Origin: Bacteroidota bacterium
Lineage (GTDB): Bacteria; Bacteroidota; Ignavibacteria; UBA10030; UBA8401
Assembly (NCBI GenBank): GCA_030824295.1
Contig: JAVBYA010000067.1
Coordinates: forward strand, 1-25,213
DNA length: 25,213 nt
Direction: 5' to 3'
Position numbers and translations under genes: made by a program. Each line of letters starts with the position of its first letter. The first letter of the stretch is position 1. Below the pieces are notes generated by a model. The model was given only the letters and a program-made list of their open reading frames with translations. It was not told where the DNA came from and searched no databases. Positions 7,176-16,641 of the stretch are shown here, piece by piece.

Positions 7176-7640
7176 ATGGATTTAAAATATGTCAAGCAGC
7201 TGCTGGAGATGGTTGAAAAGAGCGGCGTGAATGAGATCGAGCTGGAGGAGAAGGGGAACAAGATCAGGATCACCAAATCGGCACCGCAGAATGTGATGTC
7301 TGCACCTGCCTATCAGATGGCAATGCCCGCTGCTCCGGCACCCGCTGCCGCACCGGCCGCTCAGGCGCCAGCTGCAAAAGCCCCCGCCGCCGAGACCAAG
7401 AAATACCACGAAGTGAAATCCCCCATCGTCGGCACCTTCTATCGTTCACCGTCACCGGACGCCGCTCCGTATGTTGAGGTCGGCTCCAAAGTGAAACAAG
7501 GCGGAACGCTCTGTATCGTGGAAGCGATGAAGCTGATGAACGAGATCGAAAGCGATGTCACCGGGACCATCATCAAGATCAATGTCGAGAACGGGAAACC
7601 GGTCGAATACGGCCAGGTCCTCTTCTTGGTCGAACCGTAA
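7176..7640 (+). CDS. accB: Biotin carboxyl carrier protein of acetyl-CoA carboxylase
   Basis: 154-residue carrier that shuttles carboxybiotin between AccC and the carboxyltransferase in fatty-acid synthesis. The N-terminal helical region (MDLKYVKQLLEMVEKSGVNE) is followed by a flexible Pro/Ala linker (about residues 43-72). The C-terminal biotinyl domain carries the attachment motif EAMKLMNEIE, with biotinylated Lys119. The family hallmark SPIVGTFYRSPSPDAAPYVEVG precedes it at 82-103. CGGAG lies upstream of the ATG. It sits between efp and accC in the same operon. Confidence 0.97.
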   Translation: MDLKYVKQLLEMVEKSGVNEIELEEKGNKIRITKSAPQNVMSAPAYQMAMPAAPAPAAAPAAQAPAAKAPAAETKKYHEVKSPIVGTFYRSPSPDAAPYVEVGSKVKQGGTLCIVEAMKLMNEIESDVTGTIIKINVENGKPVEYGQVLFLVEP

Positions 7641-7723
7641 ACTGTCTATCCGCGCAGGTGTCCGCTGTACCGGCGCTGCCGGTATCGGTCCCCTTCGTGG
7701 ATCGTTATTTCTGGAGTAACGGA

Positions 7724-9064
<1,341 letters not shown>

Positions 9065-9123
9065 TCCATCATCCGGACACCGCCCGGCTGCGGCCGGAGG
9101 GTCCTTACTGAAGAAGGCACACT

Positions 9124-9504
9124 ATGAACTTTCCCGAACAACTGAAATACACCAAAGACCATGAATGGGTCCGTATCGACGGTAACGTCGGCACGATCGG
9201 CATCACCGAATATGCGCAGGGTGAGCTCGGCGACATCGTTTTCGTCGAACTTCCTTCCGTCGGCAAAGGGGTCGAAGCCGGCCAGACCTTCGGCACGGTC
9301 GAAGCGGTGAAAGCGGTCTCCGATCTCTACTCCCCGGTGACCGGCACCGTGAAAGACATCAACAAGGAGATTCAGGATTCGCCTGAACTCGTCAACAAAG
9401 AACCATACGAACGCGGTTGGATGATCAAAGTGACGCTGTCGGATCCGGACCAGGTGAAGAATCTGCTGGATGTGGAAGCGTACAAGAAACTGATCGCGAA
9501 ATAA
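9124..9504 (+). CDS. gcvH: Glycine cleavage system H protein
   Basis: 126-residue lipoyl carrier of the glycine cleavage complex; it moves the aminomethyl group between the P, T and L proteins. Landmarks are KYTKDHEWVRIDG near the start, GITEYAQGELGDIVFVELP, and the lipoylation site GTVEAVKAVSDLYSPVTG with Lys63. The C-terminus contains the usual NKEPYERGWMIKV. GAAGAAGG at about 9110-9117 is a plausible ribosome-binding site. No gcvT or gcvP is present here, so the partners must be encoded elsewhere. The gene is 59 nt after accC and 12 nt before the aldolase gene, so it is probably cotranscribed with both. Confidence 0.97.
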   Translation: MNFPEQLKYTKDHEWVRIDGNVGTIGITEYAQGELGDIVFVELPSVGKGVEAGQTFGTVEAVKAVSDLYSPVTGTVKDINKEIQDSPELVNKEPYERGWMIKVTLSDPDQVKNLLDVEAYKKLIAK

Positions 9505-9516
9505 GGAGCAGCATCT

Positions 9517-10584
9517 ATGTCAGTGAATATCGTTGAACTCTTGGGAGCGGATGCGAAACATCTGCTCGATCATACCTGCACCACCATCCCGAAAGAATCC
9601 ATCCACGTTCCGTCCCCGTCGTTCGTCGATGATATCTTCATCCAGTCCGACCGCCCGACCCCCGTACTGAAAAGCCTGCAGCAGCTGTACGGCGCCGGCC
9701 GGCTTGCCAACACCGGATATGTCTCCATCCTTCCGGTGGACCAGGGGATCGAACACAGCGGCGGTGCTTCCTTCGCGAAGAACCCGATGTATTTCGACGG
9801 CGAGAATATCGTGAAACTTGCCATCGAAGGGGGATGCAACGGCGTTGCCTCCACGCTCGGTGTGCTCGGCTCCGTGGCGCGCAAATACGCGCACAAGATC
9901 CCGTTCATCCTCAAATTCAATCACAACGAGTTCATGTCGTACCCCAACACGTACGATGAGACCCTCTTCGCCAGCATCAAGCAGGCATGGGACATGGGCT
10001 GCGTTGCCGTCGGTGCCACTGTATACTTCGGCGCCCCGGAATCCCGCCGCCAGATCTGGGAAGTGAGCCAGATGTTCCAGCAGGCGCACGAACTCGGCAT
10101 GGGCACGATCCTGTGGTGCTATACCCGCAACAATGCCTTCAAGACGAAGGAGAAGGATTTCCACGTCTCCGCGGACCTCACCGGTCAGGCGAACCATCTC
10201 GGCGTGACCATCCAGGCGGACATTATCAAACAGAAACTGCCGGAGAACAACGGCGGCTATAATGCGCTCAACATGAGCGGCTCAAGCTACGGGAAGATCG
10301 ATCAGCTGGTCTATACGAAGCTGTCGAGCGACCATCCCATCGACCTCACCCGCTACCAGGTGGCCAACTGCTACATGGGACGCGCCGGTCTGATCAACTC
10401 CGGCGGTGCTTCCGGTGCGAACGACCTGGCGGATGCCGTAAAGACAGCGGTCATCAACAAACGCGCCGGCGGTATGGGACTCATCTCCGGACGGAAGGCA
10501 TTCCAGAAACCGATGAAGGACGGCGTTGCCATCCTGAATGCCATCCAGGATGTGTACCTCTCCAAAGATGTCACCATTGCATAA
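9517..10584 (+). CDS. Class I fructose-bisphosphate aldolase, DhnA/FbaB type
   Basis: 355-residue cytosolic glycolytic/gluconeogenic enzyme of the archaeal-type class I (DhnA) aldolase family, which uses a Schiff-base lysine and no metal. Family features are ILPVDQGIEHSGGASFAKNP (71-90), FILKFNHNE (130-138), GATVYFGAPESRRQI (166-180), and ADIIKQKLP, where Lys238 is the likely Schiff-base residue. C-terminal phosphate-binding segments include INSGGASG and GGMGLISGRKAFQKP. Length and domain order resemble E. coli FbaB. It is last in the efp operon, and hairpin structures lie just downstream. This aldolase could also act on related sugar phosphates, but glycolysis is the best guess. Confidence 0.94.
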   Translation: MSVNIVELLGADAKHLLDHTCTTIPKESIHVPSPSFVDDIFIQSDRPTPVLKSLQQLYGAGRLANTGYVSILPVDQGIEHSGGASFAKNPMYFDGENIVKLAIEGGCNGVASTLGVLGSVARKYAHKIPFILKFNHNEFMSYPNTYDETLFASIKQAWDMGCVAVGATVYFGAPESRRQIWEVSQMFQQAHELGMGTILWCYTRNNAFKTKEKDFHVSADLTGQANHLGVTIQADIIKQKLPENNGGYNALNMSGSSYGKIDQLVYTKLSSDHPIDLTRYQVANCYMGRAGLINSGGASGANDLADAVKTAVINKRAGGMGLISGRKAFQKPMKDGVAILNAIQDVYLSKDVTIA

Positions 10585-10597
10585 TTAAGAAAGGAAG

Positions 10598-10621
10598 CGG
10601 ACCGTCCCGCGGGACGGTCCG
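10598..10621. repeat. Near-perfect 24-bp palindrome after the aldolase gene
   Basis: The sequence 10598-10621 is self-complementary around 10609/10610 (arm CGGACCGTCCCG). It lies 14 nt after the stop. No T run follows, so as an RNA hairpin it would protect the 3' end or assist termination rather than act as a standard terminator. A DNA-binding dimer site is an alternative. Confidence 0.55.
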
Positions 10622-10662
10622 TCCGTTCTCTCTATCGACCGTTTGATATCCGTTCACATTCC

Positions 10663-10704
10663 AAAGCGTCAGCATGCCGAAGTGTGCATCATGACGCTTT
10701 TTTT
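10663..10704 (+). terminator. Rho-independent terminator directly before the HAD gene
   Basis: The 9-bp stem AAAGCGTCA (10663-10671) pairs with 10692-10700. A 4-bp inner stem (10674-10677 with 10686-10689) encloses an 8-nt loop. The 3' arm runs into seven Ts (10698-10704). It probably ends the efp-fba transcript, yet the HAD start codon follows only 6 nt later. Confidence 0.75.
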
Positions 10705-10710
10705 ATTTGT

Positions 10711-11364
10711 ATGAAACGTTACCGCACCATCATCTTCGATATGGACGGGACATTGACCCGGACGAATCAGCTCATCTTCGATTCGTTCAACCATGTCGCG
10801 GAGAAGTACATCGGCAAGCGCCTCACGCCGGCGGAGATCATCGCCTATTTCGGTCCGCCGGAAGAGGAGGCGGTCCGGAATATGATCGGCGCACAGCATA
10901 TCGTCCCGGCAATGGAGGACTACTACCGGTTCTATCGTTCCGAACACGCACGGCTCGCGGAGATCTATCCCGGTACGGTCGACGTGCTGGAGTTCCTGCG
11001 CGCAGCGGGGGTCCGTTTGGCGCTGTTCACCGGGAAAGGGCGGCGTACCACCGACATTACCCTCGAACAATTCGGAATTACTTCGTACTTTGATGTGACA
11101 ATGACAGGGGATGATGTGGAGGTGCACAAGCCGTCCGGGAACGGTATCGCGAAGATCCTGCAGCACTTCCGCATGATGCCGACGGATGCACTGATGGTCG
11201 GCGATGCCGTGGCGGATATCACCGCCGCGCGCGAGGTGGGCGTGGAGATCGCATCCGTCGTGTGGGATTCCTACGGGATGAAGGATGTGCTGGAACTGAA
11301 GCCGGACCATCTCTTCCATGATGTGCAGGAGTTCGCCGGCTGGCTGCAACGGATCTATGTCTGA
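10711..11364 (+). CDS. HAD-family hydrolase, phosphoglycolate phosphatase-like
   Basis: 217-residue haloacid-dehalogenase superfamily phosphatase. Motif I is FDMDGTLTRTN with nucleophile Asp10 and acid/base Asp12. Motif II is FTGK (Thr107). Motif III Lys140 lies in VHKPSGNG. Motif IV is MVGDAVADITAA with Asp165 and Asp169. A helical cap (about residues 20-85) makes it a subfamily IA enzyme like Gph or PpaX. The substrate is undetermined: a small phosphomonoester such as phosphoglycolate, a sugar phosphate or pyrophosphate. I start at ATG 10711 because family members begin just before motif I. An in-frame GTG at 10684 would lie inside the terminator loop. No ribosome-binding site is visible. 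It is first of four closely spaced genes. Confidence 0.92.
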   Translation: MKRYRTIIFDMDGTLTRTNQLIFDSFNHVAEKYIGKRLTPAEIIAYFGPPEEEAVRNMIGAQHIVPAMEDYYRFYRSEHARLAEIYPGTVDVLEFLRAAGVRLALFTGKGRRTTDITLEQFGITSYFDVTMTGDDVEVHKPSGNGIAKILQHFRMMPTDALMVGDAVADITAAREVGVEIASVVWDSYGMKDVLELKPDHLFHDVQEFAGWLQRIYV

Positions 11365-11379
11365 CAGGAAAGGATGGTC

Positions 11380-12720
11380 ATGAAGGAATATATCGTGGTG
11401 CGTCGCCTGCTGTTCATGGTGATCGTTCTCTGTTCAACGGCCGCAGCGCAGGTGGAGATCTTCGGTCTCCGCGTCTTCGCTGCGGGGGATGAATACCGTC
11501 CGCCGGTCATCACCGCCGGCGAACAGGTGACGATCGAGTTCGATGTGGCAACGTCCCTTCCGCCCAATCTGCACATCCTCTTTCTGCATGCATCGCGCGA
11601 CTGGAAGGTGGATGACAATACATTCATCAACGATCCCGGAACGATCCGCGCCGAGATGCTGCTGTATTCTCCTGCGCCGGCCTCGGTCTATCAATACCGC
11701 TACCGGTACAGGAACTCGTTTCCCAACGCGCGCAACAAGGTGGAGTTCCGCTATTCGGGGAATTACATCTTCCGCATCGTGGATGCCGATGCCTCCGATG
11801 CCGTGGTGACGGAAGGACGCTTCATCGTCGCACAGAACAACGTCCCGCTGAGTGTGACCATGGAGAACCGGTACCATTCGGAACACGAGCCGCCGTTCGA
11901 TCAGCGGTTGTACACAACCGTCATCGTGTCGGCCCCGCCGGAGTTCACGGCGGCGGACCCTGCCTCCGTCGACCATATGGATGTGAACAGGGTCGCGGTC
12001 ATCCGGAACTGGGAACTGGACCGCCCGATGTTCATCGATACGGAGGATGACGATGCGGAGACATTCGTCGAGAACCTCCTGCGGCCGACTAAGACCTTCG
12101 TCCGGCGCGATCTGCCAGTGGGGAATGAATACCGGCGGATGGACCTCTCGTCCGTTTCGTTCTACCCGAACAATCAGCCGGCAGTGATGCGGGATGGTCC
12201 CGATGTCTCCCGCTTCCGGTGGCAGGGCAAGCCCGATGCGAACGGTGCGACGAAAGCGGATCCCTTCACCGGCGGCAACTCCGATTATCTGGAGGTGGAA
12301 CTCCGTCTGCGGCTCGCCGAACCCCCGGCGCAGAAAGTGTACGTTACCGGCGGTTTCACCGGATGGAAGGTATTGCCGGACTATGAAATGAGACCCGACG
12401 CAGCTACCGGACTGTATGTCGGTCGGTTCTGGGTCCGCCGCGGCGTGTATGATTATCAGTATGTGCTCGGCACTCCCGGTCAGGACGGCATCGTGCGCCG
12501 GCAGGATTGGGCGACGCTGGAAGGGAACGACTGGCGGACCATCAACCGGTACACATTCCTCGTCTATTATAGAGACCGCCGTCTGGGAGGCGTGGACAGG
12601 GTCATCGGTATGCAGCGTGTGCGGAATGCCGGAACACCGGATCCCGGCAAACGCTCCGGAACCCCTGTAGTAAAAGATAATACCCCGTGGCCGGTGAATA
12701 TCGGTCAACCCCGCAATTAA
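11380..12720 (+). CDS. Type 9 secretion plug-domain (DUF5103-family) exported protein
   Basis: 446-residue exported protein. The start at ATG 11380 is preferred over 11374 because AGGAAAGG at 11367-11373 then sits 6 nt upstream. The signal peptide is MKEYIVVRRLLFMVIVLCST followed by AAAQ. The N-terminal half matches the first T9SS plug domain (YQYRYRYRNSFPN, then KVEFRYSGNYIFRIVDAD and TEGRFIVAQ). The C-terminal half has the second-domain pattern: a CBM48-like unit KVYVTGGFTGWKVLPDYEM (from about 319), RRGVYDYQYVL, LEGNDWRTINRYTFLVYYRD and DRVIGMQRV. In Flavobacterium the related Plug protein associates with the SprA translocon of the type 9 system. No other T9SS gene is in this window, so a T9SS role is inferred from family. 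A short Pro-rich tail ends the protein. Confidence 0.85.
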   Translation: MKEYIVVRRLLFMVIVLCSTAAAQVEIFGLRVFAAGDEYRPPVITAGEQVTIEFDVATSLPPNLHILFLHASRDWKVDDNTFINDPGTIRAEMLLYSPAPASVYQYRYRYRNSFPNARNKVEFRYSGNYIFRIVDADASDAVVTEGRFIVAQNNVPLSVTMENRYHSEHEPPFDQRLYTTVIVSAPPEFTAADPASVDHMDVNRVAVIRNWELDRPMFIDTEDDDAETFVENLLRPTKTFVRRDLPVGNEYRRMDLSSVSFYPNNQPAVMRDGPDVSRFRWQGKPDANGATKADPFTGGNSDYLEVELRLRLAEPPAQKVYVTGGFTGWKVLPDYEMRPDAATGLYVGRFWVRRGVYDYQYVLGTPGQDGIVRRQDWATLEGNDWRTINRYTFLVYYRDRRLGGVDRVIGMQRVRNAGTPDPGKRSGTPVVKDNTPWPVNIGQPRN

Positions 12721-12735
12721 GGTAAGGAACAGGAT

Positions 12736-13728
12736 ATGGCAGCTGTCAAGGTCGGCGTCATCGGAACGGGACATCTCGGTTCACTGCATGCAAAGATGTA
12801 TGCAGATATTGCAGATGCAGCATTCATCGGTGTGTTCGATACCGATCCGGAGAAACGGAAGAGTGTCGCCTCGAAGTACGGCGTGAAAGCATTCGAGACC
12901 GTGAGTGATCTGCTCTCAGCGGTGGATGCGGTGAGCATTGCGACCGTGACCACCACGCATCATGCGGTGGCAATGGAGGCGCTCGCCGCAGGCAGACATG
13001 TGCTGATCGAGAAACCGATCACCTCCACACTCGCCGAAGCGGACGAGTTGATCGCCTTGGCGAAGCAGAAGGGTGTGCTCATCCAGGTGGGACACATCGA
13101 GCGGTTCAATCCCGCCATCATCTCGCTGGAATCGTACCAGCTGAAGCCGATGTTCATCGAATCGCACCGTCTGGCGCAGTTCAATCCGCGCGGGACGGAT
13201 GTGGCCGTGGTGCTGGACCTGATGATCCACGATATCGATATCATCCTCAGTCTGGTGAACAGTCCGGTGAAACAGATCGACGCGAACGGCGTTGCCGTCG
13301 TCTCCGATACGCCGGATATCGCCAATGCCCGGCTGCAGTTCGAGAACGGCTGCGTGGCGAACGTCACCGCAAGCCGCATCTCCCGCACCAAGATGCGGAA
13401 GATGCGGATGTTCCAGGGGAACGCATACATCGCCATCGATTTCCAGCTGGGGAGCGCGGATGTGTTCCGGCTCGGGAAAGAAGGGGAAGGGAGCATCTGG
13501 TCCACCATGCTGCTGGGACAGATCGGCGAAGGGAAGAACAAACGCAGCATCATCTATGAACAGCCGGAAATGAAGAAGATCAATGCGCTCCAGTACGAAC
13601 TGGAATCGTTCGTCCATGCGGTACAGAACAATACGCGTCCCGTCGTGAACGGCGAGGACGGCCGGATGGCGCTCGATGTGGCGCAGCAGATCCTCCAGAA
13701 GATCCAGGTACAGCGGTTCTCCGTGTAA
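12736..13728 (+). CDS. Gfo/Idh/MocA-family NAD(P)-dependent oxidoreductase
   Basis: 330-residue sugar-type dehydrogenase. The N-terminal Rossmann fold has GVIGTGHLGSLHA (7-19) and an acidic strand end FDTDPEK. The family motif IEKPIT contains the presumed catalytic Lys93. The C-terminal alpha/beta domain contains GHIERFNPA (119-127) and DLMIHDIDI with His165. The pattern is close to oxidoreductases annotated as UDP-N-acetylglucosamine 3-dehydrogenases (WbpB/GnnA-like), which act in lipid A or O-antigen sugar synthesis. The partner aminotransferase is not adjacent, so the substrate is unproven. It begins 15 nt after the plug-domain gene and ends 18 nt before the nucleotidyltransferase gene. 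Confidence 0.92.
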   Translation: MAAVKVGVIGTGHLGSLHAKMYADIADAAFIGVFDTDPEKRKSVASKYGVKAFETVSDLLSAVDAVSIATVTTTHHAVAMEALAAGRHVLIEKPITSTLAEADELIALAKQKGVLIQVGHIERFNPAIISLESYQLKPMFIESHRLAQFNPRGTDVAVVLDLMIHDIDIILSLVNSPVKQIDANGVAVVSDTPDIANARLQFENGCVANVTASRISRTKMRKMRMFQGNAYIAIDFQLGSADVFRLGKEGEGSIWSTMLLGQIGEGKNKRSIIYEQPEMKKINALQYELESFVHAVQNNTRPVVNGEDGRMALDVAQQILQKIQVQRFSV

Positions 13729-13746
13729 CGGAGCGCATAAGGGAAC

Positions 13747-15156
13747 ATGAAACTAGAACTGAACAACACATATCTGAAGCGGATCGGCGCTGTGGCGGAT
13801 GCCCGCGGTACGGAAGCGTACGTGGTGGGCGGATACGTGCGGGACCTGCTGCTCGGCAAGGAAGTGAACGATATCGACATCGTCGTGGTCGGCAGCGGCA
13901 TCGAGTTCGCCGAAGCCGTGGCTGTGGCGATGAAGAAACGGAAGATCGTCACCTACGAGAAGTTCGGCACTGCGATGATGCCGACCGAAGGGGGGAAGAT
14001 CGAATTCGTCGGCTCCCGTAAGGAACAGTACAACCGCGACTCCCGCAATCCGGTGGTCGAGGTCGGCACGCTGGAAGAGGACCTCTCCCGCCGCGATTTC
14101 ACCGTGAATGCCATGGCCGCCTCGCTCAATGCCGGCAGTTGGGGAGAACTGGCGGACCCGTTCCGCGGAACGGACGATCTGCAGAAAAAGATCATCCGTA
14201 CACCGCTCGATCCGTCTGCCACGTTCGACGATGATCCGCTCCGCATCATGCGCGCGGTCCGGTTCGCCGCGCAGCTGGGATTCACTATCGAGCCCTCGGT
14301 GATGGATGCCATCGCTCCCATCCGCGACCGTCTCTCCATCATCTCGCAGGAGCGCATCACGGAAGAGTTCATGAAGATCATGGCCAGCCCCGCTCCTTCC
14401 GTCGGGCTCCGGCTGATGTTCGATACCGGCATCATGCGCATCGTCTTCCCGGAAGTGGCGGACCTGTCCGGAGTGGACCAGCGGCAGGACCATCATCACA
14501 AGGATGTCTTCCTGCATACCTGTCAGGTAGTGGATAATATCTCCGCGATGACGGACAACATCTATCTCCGTCTTGCCGCGCTGCTGCATGATATCGCCAA
14601 ACCGAAAACGAAGAAGTTCGTCGACGGGATCGGCTGGACCTTCCACGGCCACGAGGAGATCGGCGCACGGATGGTGAAGCATATCTTCCGCCGTTTGAAA
14701 CTGCCGTTCGATCACATCCCGTACGTGGAGAAGATCGTACGGCTGCATCAGCGTCCCATGCAGCTGGTGGACGAAACGGTCACCGATTCCGCCGTCCGCC
14801 GCATCCTGTTCGAAGCCGGGGAGCAGATCGACGACCTGATGACACTGTGCAGGGCGGACATCACGTCCAAGAACCCGAAGCTCGTCAAGCAGTACTCCGA
14901 GAACTACGACCAGGTGTATGCCAAAATGAAGGAAGTGGAAGAGAAGGACCGGATGCGCGCATTCCAGCCGCCGGTCCGCGGCGATGAGATCATGACGCTC
15001 TGCGGTCTGCCGGCAGGTAAGCTGGTCGGTGTGCTCAAATCGCGCATCGAAGAGGCGATCCTGGAAGGGCGTATCCCCAACGAGCACGAACCGGCGCTCC
15101 GCTATTTGCTGGAGATCAAAGACGAGGTCATCAGGGAGTACGGTCCGCCCTCATGA
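13747..15156 (+). CDS. CCA tRNA nucleotidyltransferase with HD domain
   Basis: 469-residue class II nucleotidyltransferase that adds or repairs the tRNA 3' CCA end. The catalytic head has GGYVRDLLLG (28-37) and metal-binding DID (42-44). The RRDFTVNAMA motif is at 115-124, and the neck motif DDDPLRIMRAVRFAA at 161-175 contributes base selection. A C-terminal HD phosphohydrolase domain follows (FLHTCQVVDN, LLHDIAKP with His281-Asp282, and FHGHEEIGA), as in many bacterial CCA enzymes. In some bacteria the reaction is split between CC- and A-adding enzymes, and I cannot decide which activity applies without a genome-wide look. It is last in the HAD-plug-oxidoreductase unit; the next gene starts after a 144-nt gap. 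Confidence 0.93.
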   Translation: MKLELNNTYLKRIGAVADARGTEAYVVGGYVRDLLLGKEVNDIDIVVVGSGIEFAEAVAVAMKKRKIVTYEKFGTAMMPTEGGKIEFVGSRKEQYNRDSRNPVVEVGTLEEDLSRRDFTVNAMAASLNAGSWGELADPFRGTDDLQKKIIRTPLDPSATFDDDPLRIMRAVRFAAQLGFTIEPSVMDAIAPIRDRLSIISQERITEEFMKIMASPAPSVGLRLMFDTGIMRIVFPEVADLSGVDQRQDHHHKDVFLHTCQVVDNISAMTDNIYLRLAALLHDIAKPKTKKFVDGIGWTFHGHEEIGARMVKHIFRRLKLPFDHIPYVEKIVRLHQRPMQLVDETVTDSAVRRILFEAGEQIDDLMTLCRADITSKNPKLVKQYSENYDQVYAKMKEVEEKDRMRAFQPPVRGDEIMTLCGLPAGKLVGVLKSRIEEAILEGRIPNEHEPALRYLLEIKDEVIREYGPPS

Positions 15157-15246
15157 TCTGAGCGGTGACTGAACCTCTTCCAAAACGTTAAACCGCAGCC
15201 GTAATTCCCCGTCAAATCAATGGTTCTATTGAATTTTCCTGTAACT

Positions 15247-15282
15247 TTTGATGTTCTATATCGTTAACAACTCATAGTTTTG
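15247..15282 (+). promoter_or_regulatory. Possible promoter before the export operon
   Basis: TAGTTTTG at 15275-15282 matches TAnnTTTG. The nearest TTTG is at 15247-15250, 24 nt upstream, which is longer than the usual 19-21. The start would fall close to the ribosome-binding site, giving a very short leader. The gap is AT-rich compared with flanking genes, so a promoter is expected here, but its exact position is uncertain. Confidence 0.35.
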
Positions 15283-15300
15283 TCATCTTTGGAGAGAGTA

Positions 15301-16617
15301 ATGAAAAAAATCCTCACAATTGCGCTGTTTTCGCTGCTTCTGACCGCGGCCGGACAGGCGCAAGAGACCCTCACACTGCAGCAGGCTATCACAACCGCTC
15401 TTGAAAAGAACATCGATGTCATCCGTTCCAAGAATTCCCAGCAGATCTCCGAATCCAATCTGACCGCGGCGTTTGGCGACTTCCTTCCGACCCTTTCCGC
15501 TTCGGCCAGCGTCGGACGGAATGGTTCGTCGTTCGATCCGACCATCTTCGCTCCCTCCGGAGTCTCCGCCAACGGCAGCGCGAGCGCCGGTTTGAATGCC
15601 AACGTGACTCTCTTTGACGGTTTCCGGAATCTCTCCACTTATAATAGAGCATCGACCTCTGCGGATGCAGCGGCGCTGAACTACGCGAAACAGAAACAGA
15701 CCACCGTACTGATCGTGCAGCAGGCCTATCTCACCGTTCTGCGGAACGAACAGCTGCTGAAAGTGAGCCAGGAGAATCTGAAGCGTTCGCAGCAGCAGCT
15801 CTCCCGCATCGAGGAATCGAACAAGGTCGGCGCTGTTGCCAAGGCGGATGTCTACCGTCAGCAGGTGCAGACGGCGAACGATGAACTCTCCCTCATCAAT
15901 GCGCAGAGCAATTTCGACAATTCCAAACAGGACCTGCTCTTCCTTCTCGGACTGGATGTGACGAAGGAGTATTCCTTTGTGGACGCCGCCGTGCTGCAGC
16001 AGCTGGACAATCTGAACTTCGATTCACTGCAGCAGGAATATTCCGACTACGATAAGCTCGTGCAGGAAGCGCTCGAAGCACGCCCCGATTACAAAGCATC
16101 GGTCCTGGCGAAGGATATCTCGGCGAACGATCTCACCATCGCGCGGTCCGGCCACTATCCCACACTGAGTCTTGGTGCCGGGTACGGCATGTCCGGCGAC
16201 GGTCTCAGCACCATCTCGGACACCAAGACGTGGAACTGGCGCTTGTCGCTCTCACTTCCCATCTTCAACGGCTTCCAGACCTCGACCGCTTCGCAGAACA
16301 GCGCATTGAACTTTGAATTCGCCGAGCAGCAGGTGGAAGAAGCGAAACGCCGCGTGGCGAAGGATGTCCGCTCCGCGCTGCTCAGCCTGGAAACGTCACG
16401 GAAACGCTACGATGTGTCATTAAAGAACATGCGTTCGGCGGAAGAGGACCGCCGCATCGCGGAAGAACGCTACAACCTCGGTTCGAACACACTGCTGGAC
16501 CTGCTGGTCGCTACAGCGAACTACACGCAGGCCATCAGCAACAAGGTCTCATCATCCTACGATTTCATCTACGCAAAACTGCAGTACAGGATCGCGGTCG
16601 GCAGAGAGAAGTTTTAA
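15301..16617 (+). CDS. TolC-family outer membrane efflux channel
   Basis: 438-residue outer-membrane channel component of a tripartite exporter. The start is ATG 15301, with GGAGAG just upstream and a clean signal peptide (MKKILTIALFSLLLTAAGQA). Two related OEP halves follow, each with long coiled helices. The first starts LTLQQAITTALEKNIDVIRS and contains QAYLTVLRNEQLLKVSQENLKRSQQQL and VGAVAKADVYR. The second contains AKDISANDLTIARSGHYPTL, SLSLPIFNGFQTSTASQNS, and the equivalent hairpin ending YNLGSNTLLDLLVA. These are standard TolC/OprM repeat landmarks. It is first gene of a six-gene operon and separated by 24 nt from the adaptor gene. Confidence 0.95.
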   Translation: MKKILTIALFSLLLTAAGQAQETLTLQQAITTALEKNIDVIRSKNSQQISESNLTAAFGDFLPTLSASASVGRNGSSFDPTIFAPSGVSANGSASAGLNANVTLFDGFRNLSTYNRASTSADAAALNYAKQKQTTVLIVQQAYLTVLRNEQLLKVSQENLKRSQQQLSRIEESNKVGAVAKADVYRQQVQTANDELSLINAQSNFDNSKQDLLFLLGLDVTKEYSFVDAAVLQQLDNLNFDSLQQEYSDYDKLVQEALEARPDYKASVLAKDISANDLTIARSGHYPTLSLGAGYGMSGDGLSTISDTKTWNWRLSLSLPIFNGFQTSTASQNSALNFEFAEQQVEEAKRRVAKDVRSALLSLETSRKRYDVSLKNMRSAEEDRRIAEERYNLGSNTLLDLLVATANYTQAISNKVSSSYDFIYAKLQYRIAVGREKF

Positions 16618-16641
16618 TTATCATCTATCATTGGAGTCAGT

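Noticed and set aside
7658..7723. Upstream in-frame start for accC
   Set aside because: Biotin carboxylases begin at MIKKVLIANRG, and a well-placed GGAG precedes GTG 7724.
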